A stretch of DNA of 64,000 bases from Parapedobacter sp037190485 (GCA_037190485.1 JBBCJB010000005.1:1-64000); one strand, 5' to 3'. Counted from the stretch's first letter, positions 38,391-48,002 are shown. Program-made: numbers and translations. The notes: generated by a model from the letters alone, not told the origin.

Positions 38391-39464
38391 TTATTGCGGG
38401 ATATCCGTCCCGCCGCTGTCGTTCGATCGGTAGGCCGCTTCGACCAATCGCATGGTATCATACGCGTGACTCACCGAGGTGATGTGTGGTGAGCCCGGGG
38501 TTTCGATGGCGCATTGCAAGTCGGCCATGGTGGCCACGAACGCATCGGGATACCAGGCACCCGGTATCTCGGCCGCCACCCACCCCTGCTCCGGCCGTTC
38601 CGAGCGGTAGTATTCGAACTTGTCGGCCTCGCCTTTCGGGAAGTTGATGTTCTTGCCCAAGGTCGCTTTGATGGCCCCCTTGGTGCCTTCCCATTTCACG
38701 AATGAATCCTGGTGCTTGATGCCGAAGTCGTGCCCGTGGTTGGTGTTTACGAAGGCGCGGACGGCGCGGTCGTAATCAAACGTGATGATCGATCGCGTGG
38801 AAGCCAGCTGCATTTGCTTGGGATGTTGGAACGTCTTGGCGTAAACGCGGTTTGGCATGCCCAAGAAATAGCGGATCATGTCCATGTAGTGGATGCTGTG
38901 GTAGAGCATTTCCATGCGCGGCAGGTCGAAGAGGAAATCCCACAACTCCCAGGGGTGGTGGATGTTCATGCGTATTTCCATGTCGTGCAATTCGCCGATG
39001 GCTCCCTGGTCGATGAGTCGTTTGGCTGCAACGACCATGGGGATGAGCTTCATCTGGAAGTTTACGCTGGCCGTCAATCGTTTCGCGTTGCAAAGCAGCA
39101 AGATTTCGCGGGCGGCCTCGAGGGTTTCGCCCATCGGTTTCTGCATCATTACGTGGGCGCCGTCCGGTAGCCGGCTCAGGATACCCAGTAGCTGGGATGC
39201 GGGGACCGCGATGTCATACACGACGTCTTTTGGTGCCTGCTCGACCAATTCGTCTACAGACGGGTAAACGTGCTTGATGCCAAAGCTGTCCGCAAGTTGC
39301 CTAGCCTTTTCGATGCGTAGGTCTACGATGCCGTACAGGGGCCAGCCGGCCTTTTTATAGGCGGGCAGGTGCGCTTCCTCCACGATGCCGCCTGCGCCGA
39401 TCGACGCAATCGGGCGAGGATGGGTCGGCAGTTCGAAATCAGGCGATAATATCAGGTTATCCAT
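38391..39464 (-). CDS. Gfo/Idh/MocA family oxidoreductase
   Basis: 357 aa from MDNLILSPDF; an open frame upstream to 39728 overlaps the preceding gene and is spurious. The Rossmann motif IGAGGIVEEAHLPAY is at 22-36 and the Lys of the usual EKP motif is in MMQKPMGET, with Gln replacing Glu. The C-terminal domain has HHPWELWDF and HSIHYMDMIRYF, including the likely catalytic His. It probably oxidises or reduces a sugar with NAD(P). It begins 5 nt after the lactonase-like gene, so both share the promoter at 40348. Substrate inferred: a 6-deoxysugar or its acid. Confidence 0.88.
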   Translation of the reverse strand: MDNLILSPDFELPTHPRPIASIGAGGIVEEAHLPAYKKAGWPLYGIVDLRIEKARQLADSFGIKHVYPSVDELVEQAPKDVVYDIAVPASQLLGILSRLPDGAHVMMQKPMGETLEAAREILLLCNAKRLTASVNFQMKLIPMVVAAKRLIDQGAIGELHDMEIRMNIHHPWELWDFLFDLPRMEMLYHSIHYMDMIRYFLGMPNRVYAKTFQHPKQMQLASTRSIITFDYDRAVRAFVNTNHGHDFGIKHQDSFVKWEGTKGAIKATLGKNINFPKGEADKFEYYRSERPEQGWVAAEIPGAWYPDAFVATMADLQCAIETPGSPHITSVSHAYDTMRLVEAAYRSNDSGGTDIPQ

Positions 39465-39469
39465 GCGTT

Positions 39470-40336
39470 TCAATCGATCCGGTAAAAATCCAATGCGTTT
39501 TGGTAAAACACCCGATGTACATCGACCGTGGTAAGCCCTTCGCAAAGCTTCATTGCCGTTTCGAACCAACGGCCGTATGTGGCGGCGAGCGTCACCACGG
39601 GCCAGTCGCCGCCAAAGGCGACTCGGTTCACACCAAAATACGCGAACACCGTTTCGACATACGGGCGCAAGTCGTCGATGGACCAGCGTTGCCAATCGGC
39701 TTCGGTGACCAAACCGGAGAGCTTGCAATGCATGTTTGGATTGCCCGCAAGCGCCTTGATTTGGGATTTCCAGTTCGTGAAATCACCGCCCTTTATGTTG
39801 GGCTTACCGAAGTGATCCAGCATATAGCGGATGTCGGGCTGCCGCTCCACCAAATGGATCGCCGCGGGTAATTGATGCGCTTTGACGCAGAGGTCGAAGG
39901 TCAGGCCGTGCTGGCGAAGAAGCGCCAGGGAGTCGACGAATGCCGGATCGTCATACAGCGAGACAGGTTCTTCCTGCAATCGTCGCACGCCCTTCACCAG
40001 CGGATTGGCCACCAATGACTGCAATTCGGACTCGGCGTGCGCGGCTTCAAGCGGGAAGTAGGCGACGATGCCACAGATGCGGTTGTCTTGCTCGGCCAGC
40101 CGGGTTATATACTCAACTTCCTGCCGATACTGCTCGGGCAGGCATTCGCATTGCACGAAAATCATTTTTTCGATCGGCAGTCCCGCTGTGGCTTCCCGAT
40201 AGTCGGCAAGTCCGAATGATTTGTCGATCGCCGGGACATCCGTTAGCCACGGATACGTCAATGCCGTGGTGTCCCAGAAATGCACATGTGCATCCGTGAC
40301 TTTTACGCTGTTATAATCGGTGTTTATCGTTGTCAT
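39470..40336 (-). CDS. Amidohydrolase family protein, probable sugar lactonase (L-fucono- or L-rhamnonolactonase-like)
   Basis: 288 aa. The TIM-barrel amidohydrolase_2 fold has the metal motif DAHVHFWD (His17, His19), the Lys/His region CVKAHQLP, LDHFGKPNIKGG and the late Asp in FGGDWPV. This COG3618-type family includes L-fuconolactonase and L-rhamnono-lactonase, which open sugar-acid lactones. It leads a two-gene unit with the oxidoreductase and has an AraC-type operator. The predicted transcript starts only a few nucleotides before the ATG, so translation may be nearly leaderless. Confidence 0.85.
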   Translation of the reverse strand: MTTINTDYNSVKVTDAHVHFWDTTALTYPWLTDVPAIDKSFGLADYREATAGLPIEKMIFVQCECLPEQYRQEVEYITRLAEQDNRICGIVAYFPLEAAHAESELQSLVANPLVKGVRRLQEEPVSLYDDPAFVDSLALLRQHGLTFDLCVKAHQLPAAIHLVERQPDIRYMLDHFGKPNIKGGDFTNWKSQIKALAGNPNMHCKLSGLVTEADWQRWSIDDLRPYVETVFAYFGVNRVAFGGDWPVVTLAATYGRWFETAMKLCEGLTTVDVHRVFYQNALDFYRID

Positions 40337-40347
40337 AAAAAATTGGT

Positions 40348-40412
40348 TAAAGGTAGGGCGAATTTCATGTGCGTAGTGATATTGGATTGGCGAGTACCTG
40401 TACGAATTTGAT
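40348..40412 (-). promoter_or_regulatory. AraC-type operator and promoter of the lactonase-oxidoreductase unit
   Basis: On the minus strand: distal half-site ATCAAATTCGTA (40401-40412), proximal half-site GCCAATCCAATA (40380-40391), 24 nt, then a -7 box TACCTTTA (40348-40355). The half-sites are 21 bp apart. The same spacing and consensus RYCAAWnnnGTA occur before the permease and SusC genes; here the proximal site has A for G at position 10. The -33 position reads TCAC, so an activator is probably needed. Confidence 0.7.
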
Positions 40413-40510
40413 TTTTTGAAGGATGATCGTATGGTTTTTGCTAACTTCGATACCTGATTGATAGTGTTCGGGTAAAATTAAGGTTTTTGGTGCTGAATAA
40501 GTATAGTTAG

Positions 40511-41428
40511 ATGAAGCCGATATATGCAAAACCGCCCTTGGGCAGCCGCGCGGCCTTTCAGGTGCGCAAAGATTATTTCGAGGTGCTGGATACCAAATGG
40601 CATTACCATGCGGAGTACGAATTGGCGTACATCCATTATCCTTACGGCAAGCGGATTGCGGGCAACAGCATCAGCAATTTCGAAGACGATGACCTGGTGT
40701 TTTACGGGCCGAACTTGCCGCATGCCTGGTCGCATGAAACCGCGGTCGACGACCTCGTTGGTCAGTCCTATAATAAGGGGCTTTCACACTACGCCATCGT
40801 GGTCCATTTCAGCGGAACCTGTTTCGGCGAGTCTTTCTTTTCTATCCCGGAGATGAGCGCCATCCAGGCCATCCTCGAGAAAAGTACCCGAGGCATCGTG
40901 GTGCATGGCGATTCGCGTATCCGTATCGTGCAATGGATGAAAAGATTGCTGGAGTATACCGGTGCCAAGCGCGCCATCTTGTTGTTGCAGATCCTCGAGG
41001 AGCTTTCCGTTACGCAAGAATGGGGCTTGCTGTCTTCCGCGGGTTACTGGGATAACCTCAATGATCACGATGCCGTACGGATGAGCAGCATCTACGAATA
41101 CATCACGCAAAACTTCACGAAAGAAATCGCATTGGATGAAATCGCAACCCAAGCCCACATTTCGCCATCCGCCTTCTGCCGGTACTTCAAAGCGCGGACC
41201 AAACGCACGTTAAAGGAGTTCGTGAATGAACTCCGTGTCAACTATGCTTGCCAGTTGCTCGAAGAGAATCGGCATTCCATCACCCAGATCTGTTTCGAGG
41301 TCGGCTTCAACAACATCTCCAACTTCAACCGTCGATTCAAGGAACTCAAGGGCATTACCCCACAACAATACCGCCTGAACATCCGCGGTGTGTACAATAA
41401 AATCGTTGATACCCCTGTTTTACCTTAA
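40511..41428 (+). CDS. AraC-family transcriptional regulator
   Basis: 305 aa. An N-terminal cupin-like sensing domain (about 15-110, with KWHYHAEYELAYIH) is followed by a C-terminal double HTH (about 200-295): ALDEIATQAHISPSAFCRYFK and ITQICFEVGFNNISNFNRRFK with the closing GITPQQYR. The family usually activates sugar genes by binding direct repeats next to the promoter. It lies between the lactonase unit and the permease and is the natural candidate for binding the three matching operators. Its own promoter is not clear. Confidence 0.92.
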   Translation: MKPIYAKPPLGSRAAFQVRKDYFEVLDTKWHYHAEYELAYIHYPYGKRIAGNSISNFEDDDLVFYGPNLPHAWSHETAVDDLVGQSYNKGLSHYAIVVHFSGTCFGESFFSIPEMSAIQAILEKSTRGIVVHGDSRIRIVQWMKRLLEYTGAKRAILLLQILEELSVTQEWGLLSSAGYWDNLNDHDAVRMSSIYEYITQNFTKEIALDEIATQAHISPSAFCRYFKARTKRTLKEFVNELRVNYACQLLEENRHSITQICFEVGFNNISNFNRRFKELKGITPQQYRLNIRGVYNKIVDTPVLP

Positions 41429-41433
41429 TCCTG

Positions 41434-41498
41434 GTCAAAAACGTATTGATTGTCGCCAAACTGGTACTGGTCTGGGTGCGTTCTCGGTGCTTTCTTTG
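41434..41498 (+). promoter_or_regulatory. AraC-type operator and promoter of the sugar permease
   Basis: Half-sites GTCAAAAACGTA (41434-41445) and GCCAAACTGGTA (41455-41466) are direct repeats 21 bp apart that share 8 of 12 bases. After 24 nt comes the -7 box TTTCTTTG (41491-41498), one mismatch from TAnnTTTG. The -33 position reads CTGG rather than TTTG, as expected for an activator-dependent promoter. Confidence 0.72.
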
Positions 41499-41525
41499 TA
41501 GGTGAAATTATAACCCTGAAAACTG

Positions 41526-42728
41526 ATGCGGAATCCATTTTTCTTTCCCTTCGTCATGGTCACCACCTTGTTTTTCATGTGGGGATTGGCCATCAGTATG
41601 TTGGACGTGCTCAATAAGCATTTCCAGGATATGCTTCAGGTTTCCAAGGCCCAGTCGGGCTTGGTGCAGCTGGCTGTTTACGGTGCCTATTTTATCATGG
41701 CCTTGCCAGCCGGGGTATTTTTGCGGAGGTTCGGCTACCACAAGGGGATATTGGTTGGGTTAGCGCTATACGCCGTTGGGGCGTTTCTCTTCTACCCCGC
41801 GGCGCAAGTAGCGGTCTTTGGTTTTTTTGTCACGGCGCTGTTCGTGATGGGATGTGGGCTGGCCATCATCGAGACCGCGGCCAATCCGTACGTGACCGTG
41901 CTGGGCCCTGAGGATGGTGCCGCCCAACGGCTCAATTTGGCGCAGTCGTTCAACGGTTTAGGAGTGATTCTAGGGCCGCTGGTCGGCGGGCTGGTCTTGT
42001 TCGATGAATCCGGAAGCCCCGGTTCCGTCACCCTAGCTACCATCCAGTTGCCCTACGTGGCCATTGGCGTGCTGGTGGCGCTGTTGTTCGTGGTCTTTTC
42101 GTTGATTAAATTGCCTGAGGTCGACTCGGCGACTGGCGGAACGGGCACGGCGGTGGACGCAACCGCATCGATCGAGCTATTCAAGCAGCGCCATTTCGTT
42201 TACGGCATCATCGCCCAGTTTTTTTACATCGGTGCACAAGCGGGTATTTGGGGCTTTTTCATCAATTACGCCGTGGAGGAGGTGCCGGGTATGACCAGTC
42301 AGGGTGCAGCCTTCTACCTCTCTGCTGCCATGGTGCTTTACACCATCGGCCGGTTCAGCGGCGCGTGGCTGATGCGTTACATCCAACCGGCCAGGTTGTT
42401 GGTCATTTATGCATCGGTGGCGTTGGCCGCCATGGTCTTGGTGCTCTTGAACCTCGGGATGGTGTCCGTATACGCACTCATGCTCAGTTGCTTCTGCATG
42501 AGCATCATGTTCCCTACCATTTTTTCGCTGGGCATCCGGAACCTCGGCGCCGAGACCAAGCGTGCCGGATCATTCATGATCATGAGCATCGTCGGCGGTG
42601 CGGTGATTCCGCCGTTGATGGGGTTGGTCGCGGACCAGCTACAAACATCTTGGGCTTTTTTGTTGCCGGCGATTTGTTTTACGGTCGTGTTGAGGTATAC
42701 GTATGCCCGCTTTGAACCAAGTAGATAG
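41526..42728 (+). CDS. FucP-like sugar MFS transporter
   Basis: 400 aa with about 12 transmembrane helices. The N-terminal FFMWGLAISMLDVLNKHFQ and the ETAANPYVTVLGP segment, with its conserved acidic and Asn residues, are typical of the FucP/GluP proton-sugar symporter group. It moves a monosaccharide across the inner membrane; L-fucose, L-rhamnose-like or hexose substrates are all possible. Its operator matches those of the lactonase unit and SusC, so it probably imports the sugar released by the locus. Confidence 0.9.
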   Translation: MRNPFFFPFVMVTTLFFMWGLAISMLDVLNKHFQDMLQVSKAQSGLVQLAVYGAYFIMALPAGVFLRRFGYHKGILVGLALYAVGAFLFYPAAQVAVFGFFVTALFVMGCGLAIIETAANPYVTVLGPEDGAAQRLNLAQSFNGLGVILGPLVGGLVLFDESGSPGSVTLATIQLPYVAIGVLVALLFVVFSLIKLPEVDSATGGTGTAVDATASIELFKQRHFVYGIIAQFFYIGAQAGIWGFFINYAVEEVPGMTSQGAAFYLSAAMVLYTIGRFSGAWLMRYIQPARLLVIYASVALAAMVLVLLNLGMVSVYALMLSCFCMSIMFPTIFSLGIRNLGAETKRAGSFMIMSIVGGAVIPPLMGLVADQLQTSWAFLLPAICFTVVLRYTYARFEPSR

Positions 42729-42730
42729 CT

Positions 42731-42795
42731 ATCAATATAGTATAGATTGTAGCCAAACCGGTATTTGCCTACGGGCGATGTACAGTATACTTTTG
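42731..42795 (+). promoter_or_regulatory. AraC-type operator and promoter of the SusC operon
   Basis: Half-sites ATCAATATAGTA (42731-42742) and GCCAAACCGGTA (42752-42763), 21 bp apart, are followed by 24 nt and the -7 box TACTTTTG (42788-42795). A -33 TTTG at 42764-42767 directly abuts the proximal half-site. CCAAACCG (42753-42760) also forms an inverted repeat with CGGTTTGG (42810-42817) across the promoter. Confidence 0.75.
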
Positions 42796-42880
42796 ATTAT
42801 AAAATCGGACGGTTTGGTAACCCGGAAGAATAACTAACAAATTATAATAACGCAATTAGTAATCAACAAACGTACAGATT

Positions 42881-45800
42881 ATGGAAAAAATCAAACGAAA
42901 GATTTTGCCTTTGGCTCGATGGAATCTTGTACTGGGAATGGGATTTGCACTTTCCGCTTTGGAGGGCTATGCTGCCGGTTCTTTGGTATTGGAGGTTATG
43001 ATTCAGGATTCATTGCGGATTGAGGTCAAGGGCGTTACGTCAGATTCGACAGGTGTGCTGCCTAATGTCACGATTTCGCTGAAAGGAAATCCTAAAGTAG
43101 GCACGGCTTCTGATCAAAACGGGCGTTTTATACTCATGGTACCGAGCAGGTCTTCGGTACTTGAATTCCGTATGGTGGGGTATGAAACCCAGGAAATCAT
43201 GGTAGGCAGCGCCGAAAAATTGGATGTCTTCATGAAGCCTGCTGCGTCAGATCTGGATGAGGTTGTCGTCGTAGCGTTTGGCACGCAGAAAAAGCAGGAC
43301 GTAATCGGCGCAGTAACAACCGTCAATCCAGGTAACCTAAAAATTCCGGCGAGTAACCTTACTACCGCAATGGCCGGGCAAATCGCAGGCATGATAGCCT
43401 ACCAACGTAGTGGAGAACCTGGTGCGGACAACGCTGACTTTTTTATCCGCGGGGTAACGACATTCGGCTATAAGCGAGACCCCTTGATTCTGATTGATAA
43501 TGTCGAAATGAGCTCGCGCGAGTTGGCTAGGCTTCAACCCGACGACATCGCCAGTTTTTCTATTCTTAAAGATGCTACTGCAACGTCACTTTATGGTGCG
43601 CGCGGTGCCAACGGTGTTATTCTGATAGCCACTAAATCGGGCAAAGAAGGACAGATTATCATCAATGTAAGGGCTGAAAATTCACTTTCGGCACCGACCA
43701 GAAACGTAGAGCTTGCCGATCCGATTACGTATATGCGGTTAGAAAATGAAGCTGTCTTAACGCGAAACCCACTGGCATCACAGCCTTATGAGCAGCGCAA
43801 GATCGATAACACACTCGCTGGGGGTAACCCCTACGCGTATCCAGCAACAGACTGGCAGCGTTCCTTGCTAAAGGACTATACCATGAATCAACGGGTGAAC
43901 ATGAGCGCAAGCGGAGGTGGAAAAATAGCGAATTACTATTTGTCAGGAACGTTTAACCAAGATAACGGAATATTGAAGGTAGATGGGAGGAACAATTTCA
44001 ATAGCAATGTTAATCTCAAAACCTATTCGCTGCGCTCCAATATCGGAATCAACATGACGCCCACTACGCAGGCGACAGTTCGGTTGGCAGGAACCTTTGA
44101 CGATTACACGGGTCCTATACGAAGCGGAGCAGATGTTTACCGCGAGATTATGCGGACCAATCCGGTTTTGTTTCCGCCATATTTCGAACCTGACGAGGCA
44201 CATTCGCATGTCAATCATATCCTATTTGGCAATTATGGTACCGATGCAAGCTACCTGAACCCCTATGCAAACCTTGTAAAGGGATATCGGGAGTATTCCA
44301 ACTCTCGCATGGATGCCCAATTCGAGCTTAGGCAGGATTTCGGTTTCGTGTTAAAAGGGCTGTCGGCTCGGGCATTGTTCAATATCAATCGTACGGCTTA
44401 TTTCGATGTATCACGCCAGTCGAATCCATTTTTCTATATGGTAGGTCGCTACGACCGCTTTGCCGACAGCTATGCATTGGCACCGCTCAACGAGACCACA
44501 GGAACGGAATACCTTAATTATGTGCCAGGCAACCGGGATATATTCTCCGCAAGCTACTTGGAAACAGCGGTGGCCTACGACGGTACGTATGCCGATAAAC
44601 ATAGTGTAAACGCTACGCTTGTATCTATACTCCGTAATAGCCTTTCCGGGGCGGTAACCGACCTCCAACGGTCATTGCCCTTCCGCAATGCAGGTTTATC
44701 CGGGCGGTTCACCTACTCGTATGATAGCCGCTATTACGCTGAGTTTAATTTCGGGTATAACGGGTCTGAGCGTTTTCATCGTTCGCAGCGCTTTGGTTTC
44801 TTTCCCTCGGCCGGGATCGCCTACAATATTTCGAACGAATCGTTCTGGGAGCCGCTTTCGTCTGTTATCCCGTTGTTGAAATTCCGCGCCACGTACGGTC
44901 TTGTAGGCAATGATGCAATTGGCAGTGAGTACGATCGGTTTTTTTACCTATCCAATGTCGATATGAATGCCGCTAATCGGACAGCGTCCTTTGGTATACT
45001 AAGCGAGTATTCGAGGTCTGGCGTATTGGTGAGTCGGTATGCAAATCCGGATATTACCTGGGAGCGTGCCAAGAAAACAAATATCGGATTGGAAATGAGC
45101 ATTGGCAAATCATTCACGGTAGAGGCAGACTACTTTGCTGAGCGGAGATCAAATATCCTGATGACGAGGGAGTCTATACCATCTACTATGGGGTTGACAG
45201 CTCCCATCCGCGCCAATGTGGGCGAGGCTTCCGCAAGGGGTGTTGATGGGTCGATTAACTATGCCGCCTCGTTTGGTAACGATATGTGGCTCAAGCTGCG
45301 GGGCAACTATACATTTGCCACCAGCCGATTCGAGGTGTATGAGGAACCCCGCTATAACGAGGCTTATCTATCACGTGTTGGCTGGCCCTTGTCGCAGCAG
45401 TGGGGGTTGATCGCCGAACGATTGTTCATTGATGAGGCCGAGGTTAGGAATGCTCCCCGCCAGAATTTCGGAGAGTACATGGGGGGCGATATCAAGTACC
45501 GTGACGTGAATGGCGACGGACAGATCAGTGACCTGGATTTGGTGCCCATTGGCCTTCCCACCGATCCGGAAATTATCTATGGCTTCGGTGCGTCATTTGG
45601 AATTAAGCGCTTTGATTTTTCGTTTTTCTTCCAGGGATCGGCGCGTTCTTCTTTTTGGATTGATACCTACGCGACAGCACCATTCGTTAGCTACTACTAT
45701 CCCAACGAAGTAGTTTCGGGCATCCCAACCAATGCCTTGTTAAAGGCATACGCCGATAATTACTGGTCGGAGGATAATCGCAATTCCTATGCGTTGTGGC

Positions 45801-46078
45801 CTAGGCTGAGCCCCACGCTGGTAGAAAACAACCTGCAGCGTAGCACTTGGTTTATGCAAGATGGGGCCTTTCTTCGTTTGAAACAGGCAGAGTTGGGCTA
45901 TACCCTGCCGGACAGAACCATGAAGGCGCTTGGTATTTCCAACGCGCGGTTTTATGCGAGCGGCCTGAATCTGTTTGTTTTAAGCGCATTCAAAACGTGG
46001 GATGTCGAGATGGCAGGCAATGGATTGGGCTACCCCGTCCAGCGCGTTTTTAACTTGGGCATTCACCTCACCCTGTAA
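42881..46078 (+). CDS. SusC/RagA TonB-linked outer-membrane receptor
   Basis: 1065 aa. After a signal sequence (ending near GYAAG) come a CarboxypepD_reg-like domain (about 50-115, VLPNVTISLKG ... FRMVGYETQEI), a plug domain starting DEVVVVAFGTQKK, and a 22-strand barrel ending in an aromatic-rich C-terminus. It imports oligosaccharides with the SusD partner, powered by TonB. It is the first gene of the polysaccharide locus and has its own AraC-type operator and a leader of about 80 nt. DNA here is visibly more AT-rich than in the flanking housekeeping genes. Confidence 0.95.
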   Translation: MEKIKRKILPLARWNLVLGMGFALSALEGYAAGSLVLEVMIQDSLRIEVKGVTSDSTGVLPNVTISLKGNPKVGTASDQNGRFILMVPSRSSVLEFRMVGYETQEIMVGSAEKLDVFMKPAASDLDEVVVVAFGTQKKQDVIGAVTTVNPGNLKIPASNLTTAMAGQIAGMIAYQRSGEPGADNADFFIRGVTTFGYKRDPLILIDNVEMSSRELARLQPDDIASFSILKDATATSLYGARGANGVILIATKSGKEGQIIINVRAENSLSAPTRNVELADPITYMRLENEAVLTRNPLASQPYEQRKIDNTLAGGNPYAYPATDWQRSLLKDYTMNQRVNMSASGGGKIANYYLSGTFNQDNGILKVDGRNNFNSNVNLKTYSLRSNIGINMTPTTQATVRLAGTFDDYTGPIRSGADVYREIMRTNPVLFPPYFEPDEAHSHVNHILFGNYGTDASYLNPYANLVKGYREYSNSRMDAQFELRQDFGFVLKGLSARALFNINRTAYFDVSRQSNPFFYMVGRYDRFADSYALAPLNETTGTEYLNYVPGNRDIFSASYLETAVAYDGTYADKHSVNATLVSILRNSLSGAVTDLQRSLPFRNAGLSGRFTYSYDSRYYAEFNFGYNGSERFHRSQRFGFFPSAGIAYNISNESFWEPLSSVIPLLKFRATYGLVGNDAIGSEYDRFFYLSNVDMNAANRTASFGILSEYSRSGVLVSRYANPDITWERAKKTNIGLEMSIGKSFTVEADYFAERRSNILMTRESIPSTMGLTAPIRANVGEASARGVDGSINYAASFGNDMWLKLRGNYTFATSRFEVYEEPRYNEAYLSRVGWPLSQQWGLIAERLFIDEAEVRNAPRQNFGEYMGGDIKYRDVNGDGQISDLDLVPIGLPTDPEIIYGFGASFGIKRFDFSFFFQGSARSSFWIDTYATAPFVSYYYPNEVVSGIPTNALLKAYADNYWSEDNRNSYALWPRLSPTLVENNLQRSTWFMQDGAFLRLKQAELGYTLPDRTMKALGISNARFYASGLNLFVLSAFKTWDVEMAGNGLGYPVQRVFNLGIHLTL

Positions 46079-46088
46079 ACCAGTCACG

Positions 46089-48002
46089 ATGAAAAGAAAT
46101 TATCGTTTTATAGTATTGTCGCTGTTCGCGCTTTTATCGTGCGACAGCTACCTGGATGTCGTGCCGGATGGCGTGCCGACCATCGAGAACGCATTCACCA
46201 GCCGGACCATGGCTGAAAAATACCTGTTCACCTGCTATTCGTATATTCCGAGCCACGCGAGTTATGAAGACAATCCCGCGCATTTCTCGGGAGACGAGTT
46301 CTGGGCACCCTTTCCGCAAATACCCCAATTTTTCTCTTCGGCCACTTACGCGGCTTTGGGAAGAAATAACCAGAGCATTATCAATCCGCGACTGAATTAT
46401 TGGGATGGTGCCAATGGCGGGAAGTCGTTATTTCAGGCGTTACGTGATTGCAATATATTCCTGGAGAATATTGGCGAAGTTCCTGGAATGCCAGAAATGG
46501 AGTTGAAACGATGGATTGCCGAGGTCAAGTTTTTAAAGGCCTATTATCATTACTATTTGGTACGGATGTATGGTCCGATCCCAATTATCCGGACCAACCT
46601 CCCCATCTCTGCGGGTGTGGACGAGGTCCAGGTAAAGCGCGATCCGGTTGATGACGTCTTCAACTATATTGTTGAATTGGTTGATGAAGCCATTCCCGAT
46701 TTGCCGTTGGCAATTCAAAATGAGAATGATGAGTTGGGGCGCATCACCCGTCTTGTCGCGGCAGCTGCCAAGGCGACTTTTTTGGTGGAAGCGGCTAGCC
46801 CCTTGTTCAATGGTAATCCAGATTTTGCAAACTTCAACGGCACGGAAGGAACACCATTGTTTGCCAGTGAAGTTGATGTTGAAAAATGGAAACGCGCAGC
46901 TGATGCCTGTGAAGAGGCGATAACACTTTGCCATGCGCAAAATGTATCCTTATATGAGTTCAATGCGAGTGTTTTTTCCCGTCCGGTCTCCGATACCACC
47001 GCAATCCAGATGACTTTGCGCAGCATGGTCACTGAGCGATGGAACAGCGAAATCATCTGGGGAAATTCAAGCAGTCTTTCCAATCAGCTACAGGCGCTTT
47101 CTCAGGCCCGGGTTGATCCTGCCAAGGAGAATAACATGGGCGCGCGTTCGTTGTTGGCACCCACGTTGCAGGTGGTGGAAACCTTTTACACGCACAACGG
47201 CGTACCGATCAACGAAGACAGAACCTGGGATTATCCGAACCGGTATGCACCCCGTACGGCTTACGAAGCCGACCGTTACAATATCGGCTTGGGGCGGGAG
47301 ACCGCAGGATTACATTTCGACCGGGAAAATCGGTTTTATGCCAGTGTGGGATTCGACGCGGGAGTTTGGTTCGGACAAGGAAATCTTGATGACAAGGCAC
47401 CGTGGACACTGGCTGCGAAGGCTAAGCAGTTTTCCGGAAAGCGGTCATCATCATTGTATTCGGTAACAGGCTATTGGCCAAAGAAGCTCGTTCATTATCA
47501 AAACATCCTGCAGCCCGGAGACGGTGGCGGATACTCCATTATATCGTATCCCTGGCCGGTTATCCGGCTGGCAGACCTTTATCTACTCTACGCGGAAGCA
47601 CTCAATGAGTATGGTGGGCCTACGGACGAGGTCTTCACCTGGATTGACCGGGTACGGACTCGTGCTGGGTTGAAGGGAGTTAAAGAATCATGGTCCACAT
47701 TTTCAAGGCAGCCTAGTAAGTATACGACTAAAGAGGGTATGCGGGCCATTATCCAGCAAGAGAGACTCATCGAACTTGCTTTTGAAGGGCATCGTTTCTG
47801 GGATATCCGTAGGTGGAGACGCGGACGTGAATTTTTCAATACCACGATCCGTGGCTGGGATATCGAGCAGGAAGAGACTGCGCTTTATTATCGTGTCAAG
47901 TCATTGTATACCAAAAGCTTTAATGTGAAAGATTACTTTTGGCCCATTATGGAATCGAGTTTAATCCGGAACCGGAATCTGGTACAGAACCCGGGTTGGT
48001 AA
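46089..48002 (+). CDS. SusD/RagB surface glycan-binding lipoprotein
   Basis: 637 aa from MKRNYRF, with lipobox Cys18 (LFALLSC); the open frame that reaches back to 46002 lies within SusC and has no signal. The N-terminal SusD-like TPR region (YLDVVPDGVPTIENAF, WIAEVKFLKAYYHYYLVRMYG) and the C-terminal IQQERLIELAFEGHRFWDIRRW motif are both present. It caps the SusC barrel and binds the incoming glycan. It starts 10 nt after SusC. Confidence 0.95.
   Translation: MKRNYRFIVLSLFALLSCDSYLDVVPDGVPTIENAFTSRTMAEKYLFTCYSYIPSHASYEDNPAHFSGDEFWAPFPQIPQFFSSATYAALGRNNQSIINPRLNYWDGANGGKSLFQALRDCNIFLENIGEVPGMPEMELKRWIAEVKFLKAYYHYYLVRMYGPIPIIRTNLPISAGVDEVQVKRDPVDDVFNYIVELVDEAIPDLPLAIQNENDELGRITRLVAAAAKATFLVEAASPLFNGNPDFANFNGTEGTPLFASEVDVEKWKRAADACEEAITLCHAQNVSLYEFNASVFSRPVSDTTAIQMTLRSMVTERWNSEIIWGNSSSLSNQLQALSQARVDPAKENNMGARSLLAPTLQVVETFYTHNGVPINEDRTWDYPNRYAPRTAYEADRYNIGLGRETAGLHFDRENRFYASVGFDAGVWFGQGNLDDKAPWTLAAKAKQFSGKRSSSLYSVTGYWPKKLVHYQNILQPGDGGGYSIISYPWPVIRLADLYLLYAEALNEYGGPTDEVFTWIDRVRTRAGLKGVKESWSTFSRQPSKYTTKEGMRAIIQQERLIELAFEGHRFWDIRRWRRGREFFNTTIRGWDIEQEETALYYRVKSLYTKSFNVKDYFWPIMESSLIRNRNLVQNPGW

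Noticed and set aside
39465..39728. N-terminal extension of the oxidoreductase to 39728
   Set aside because: It overlaps the upstream lactonase gene, has arginine-rich shadow composition, and family proteins begin just before the Rossmann motif.
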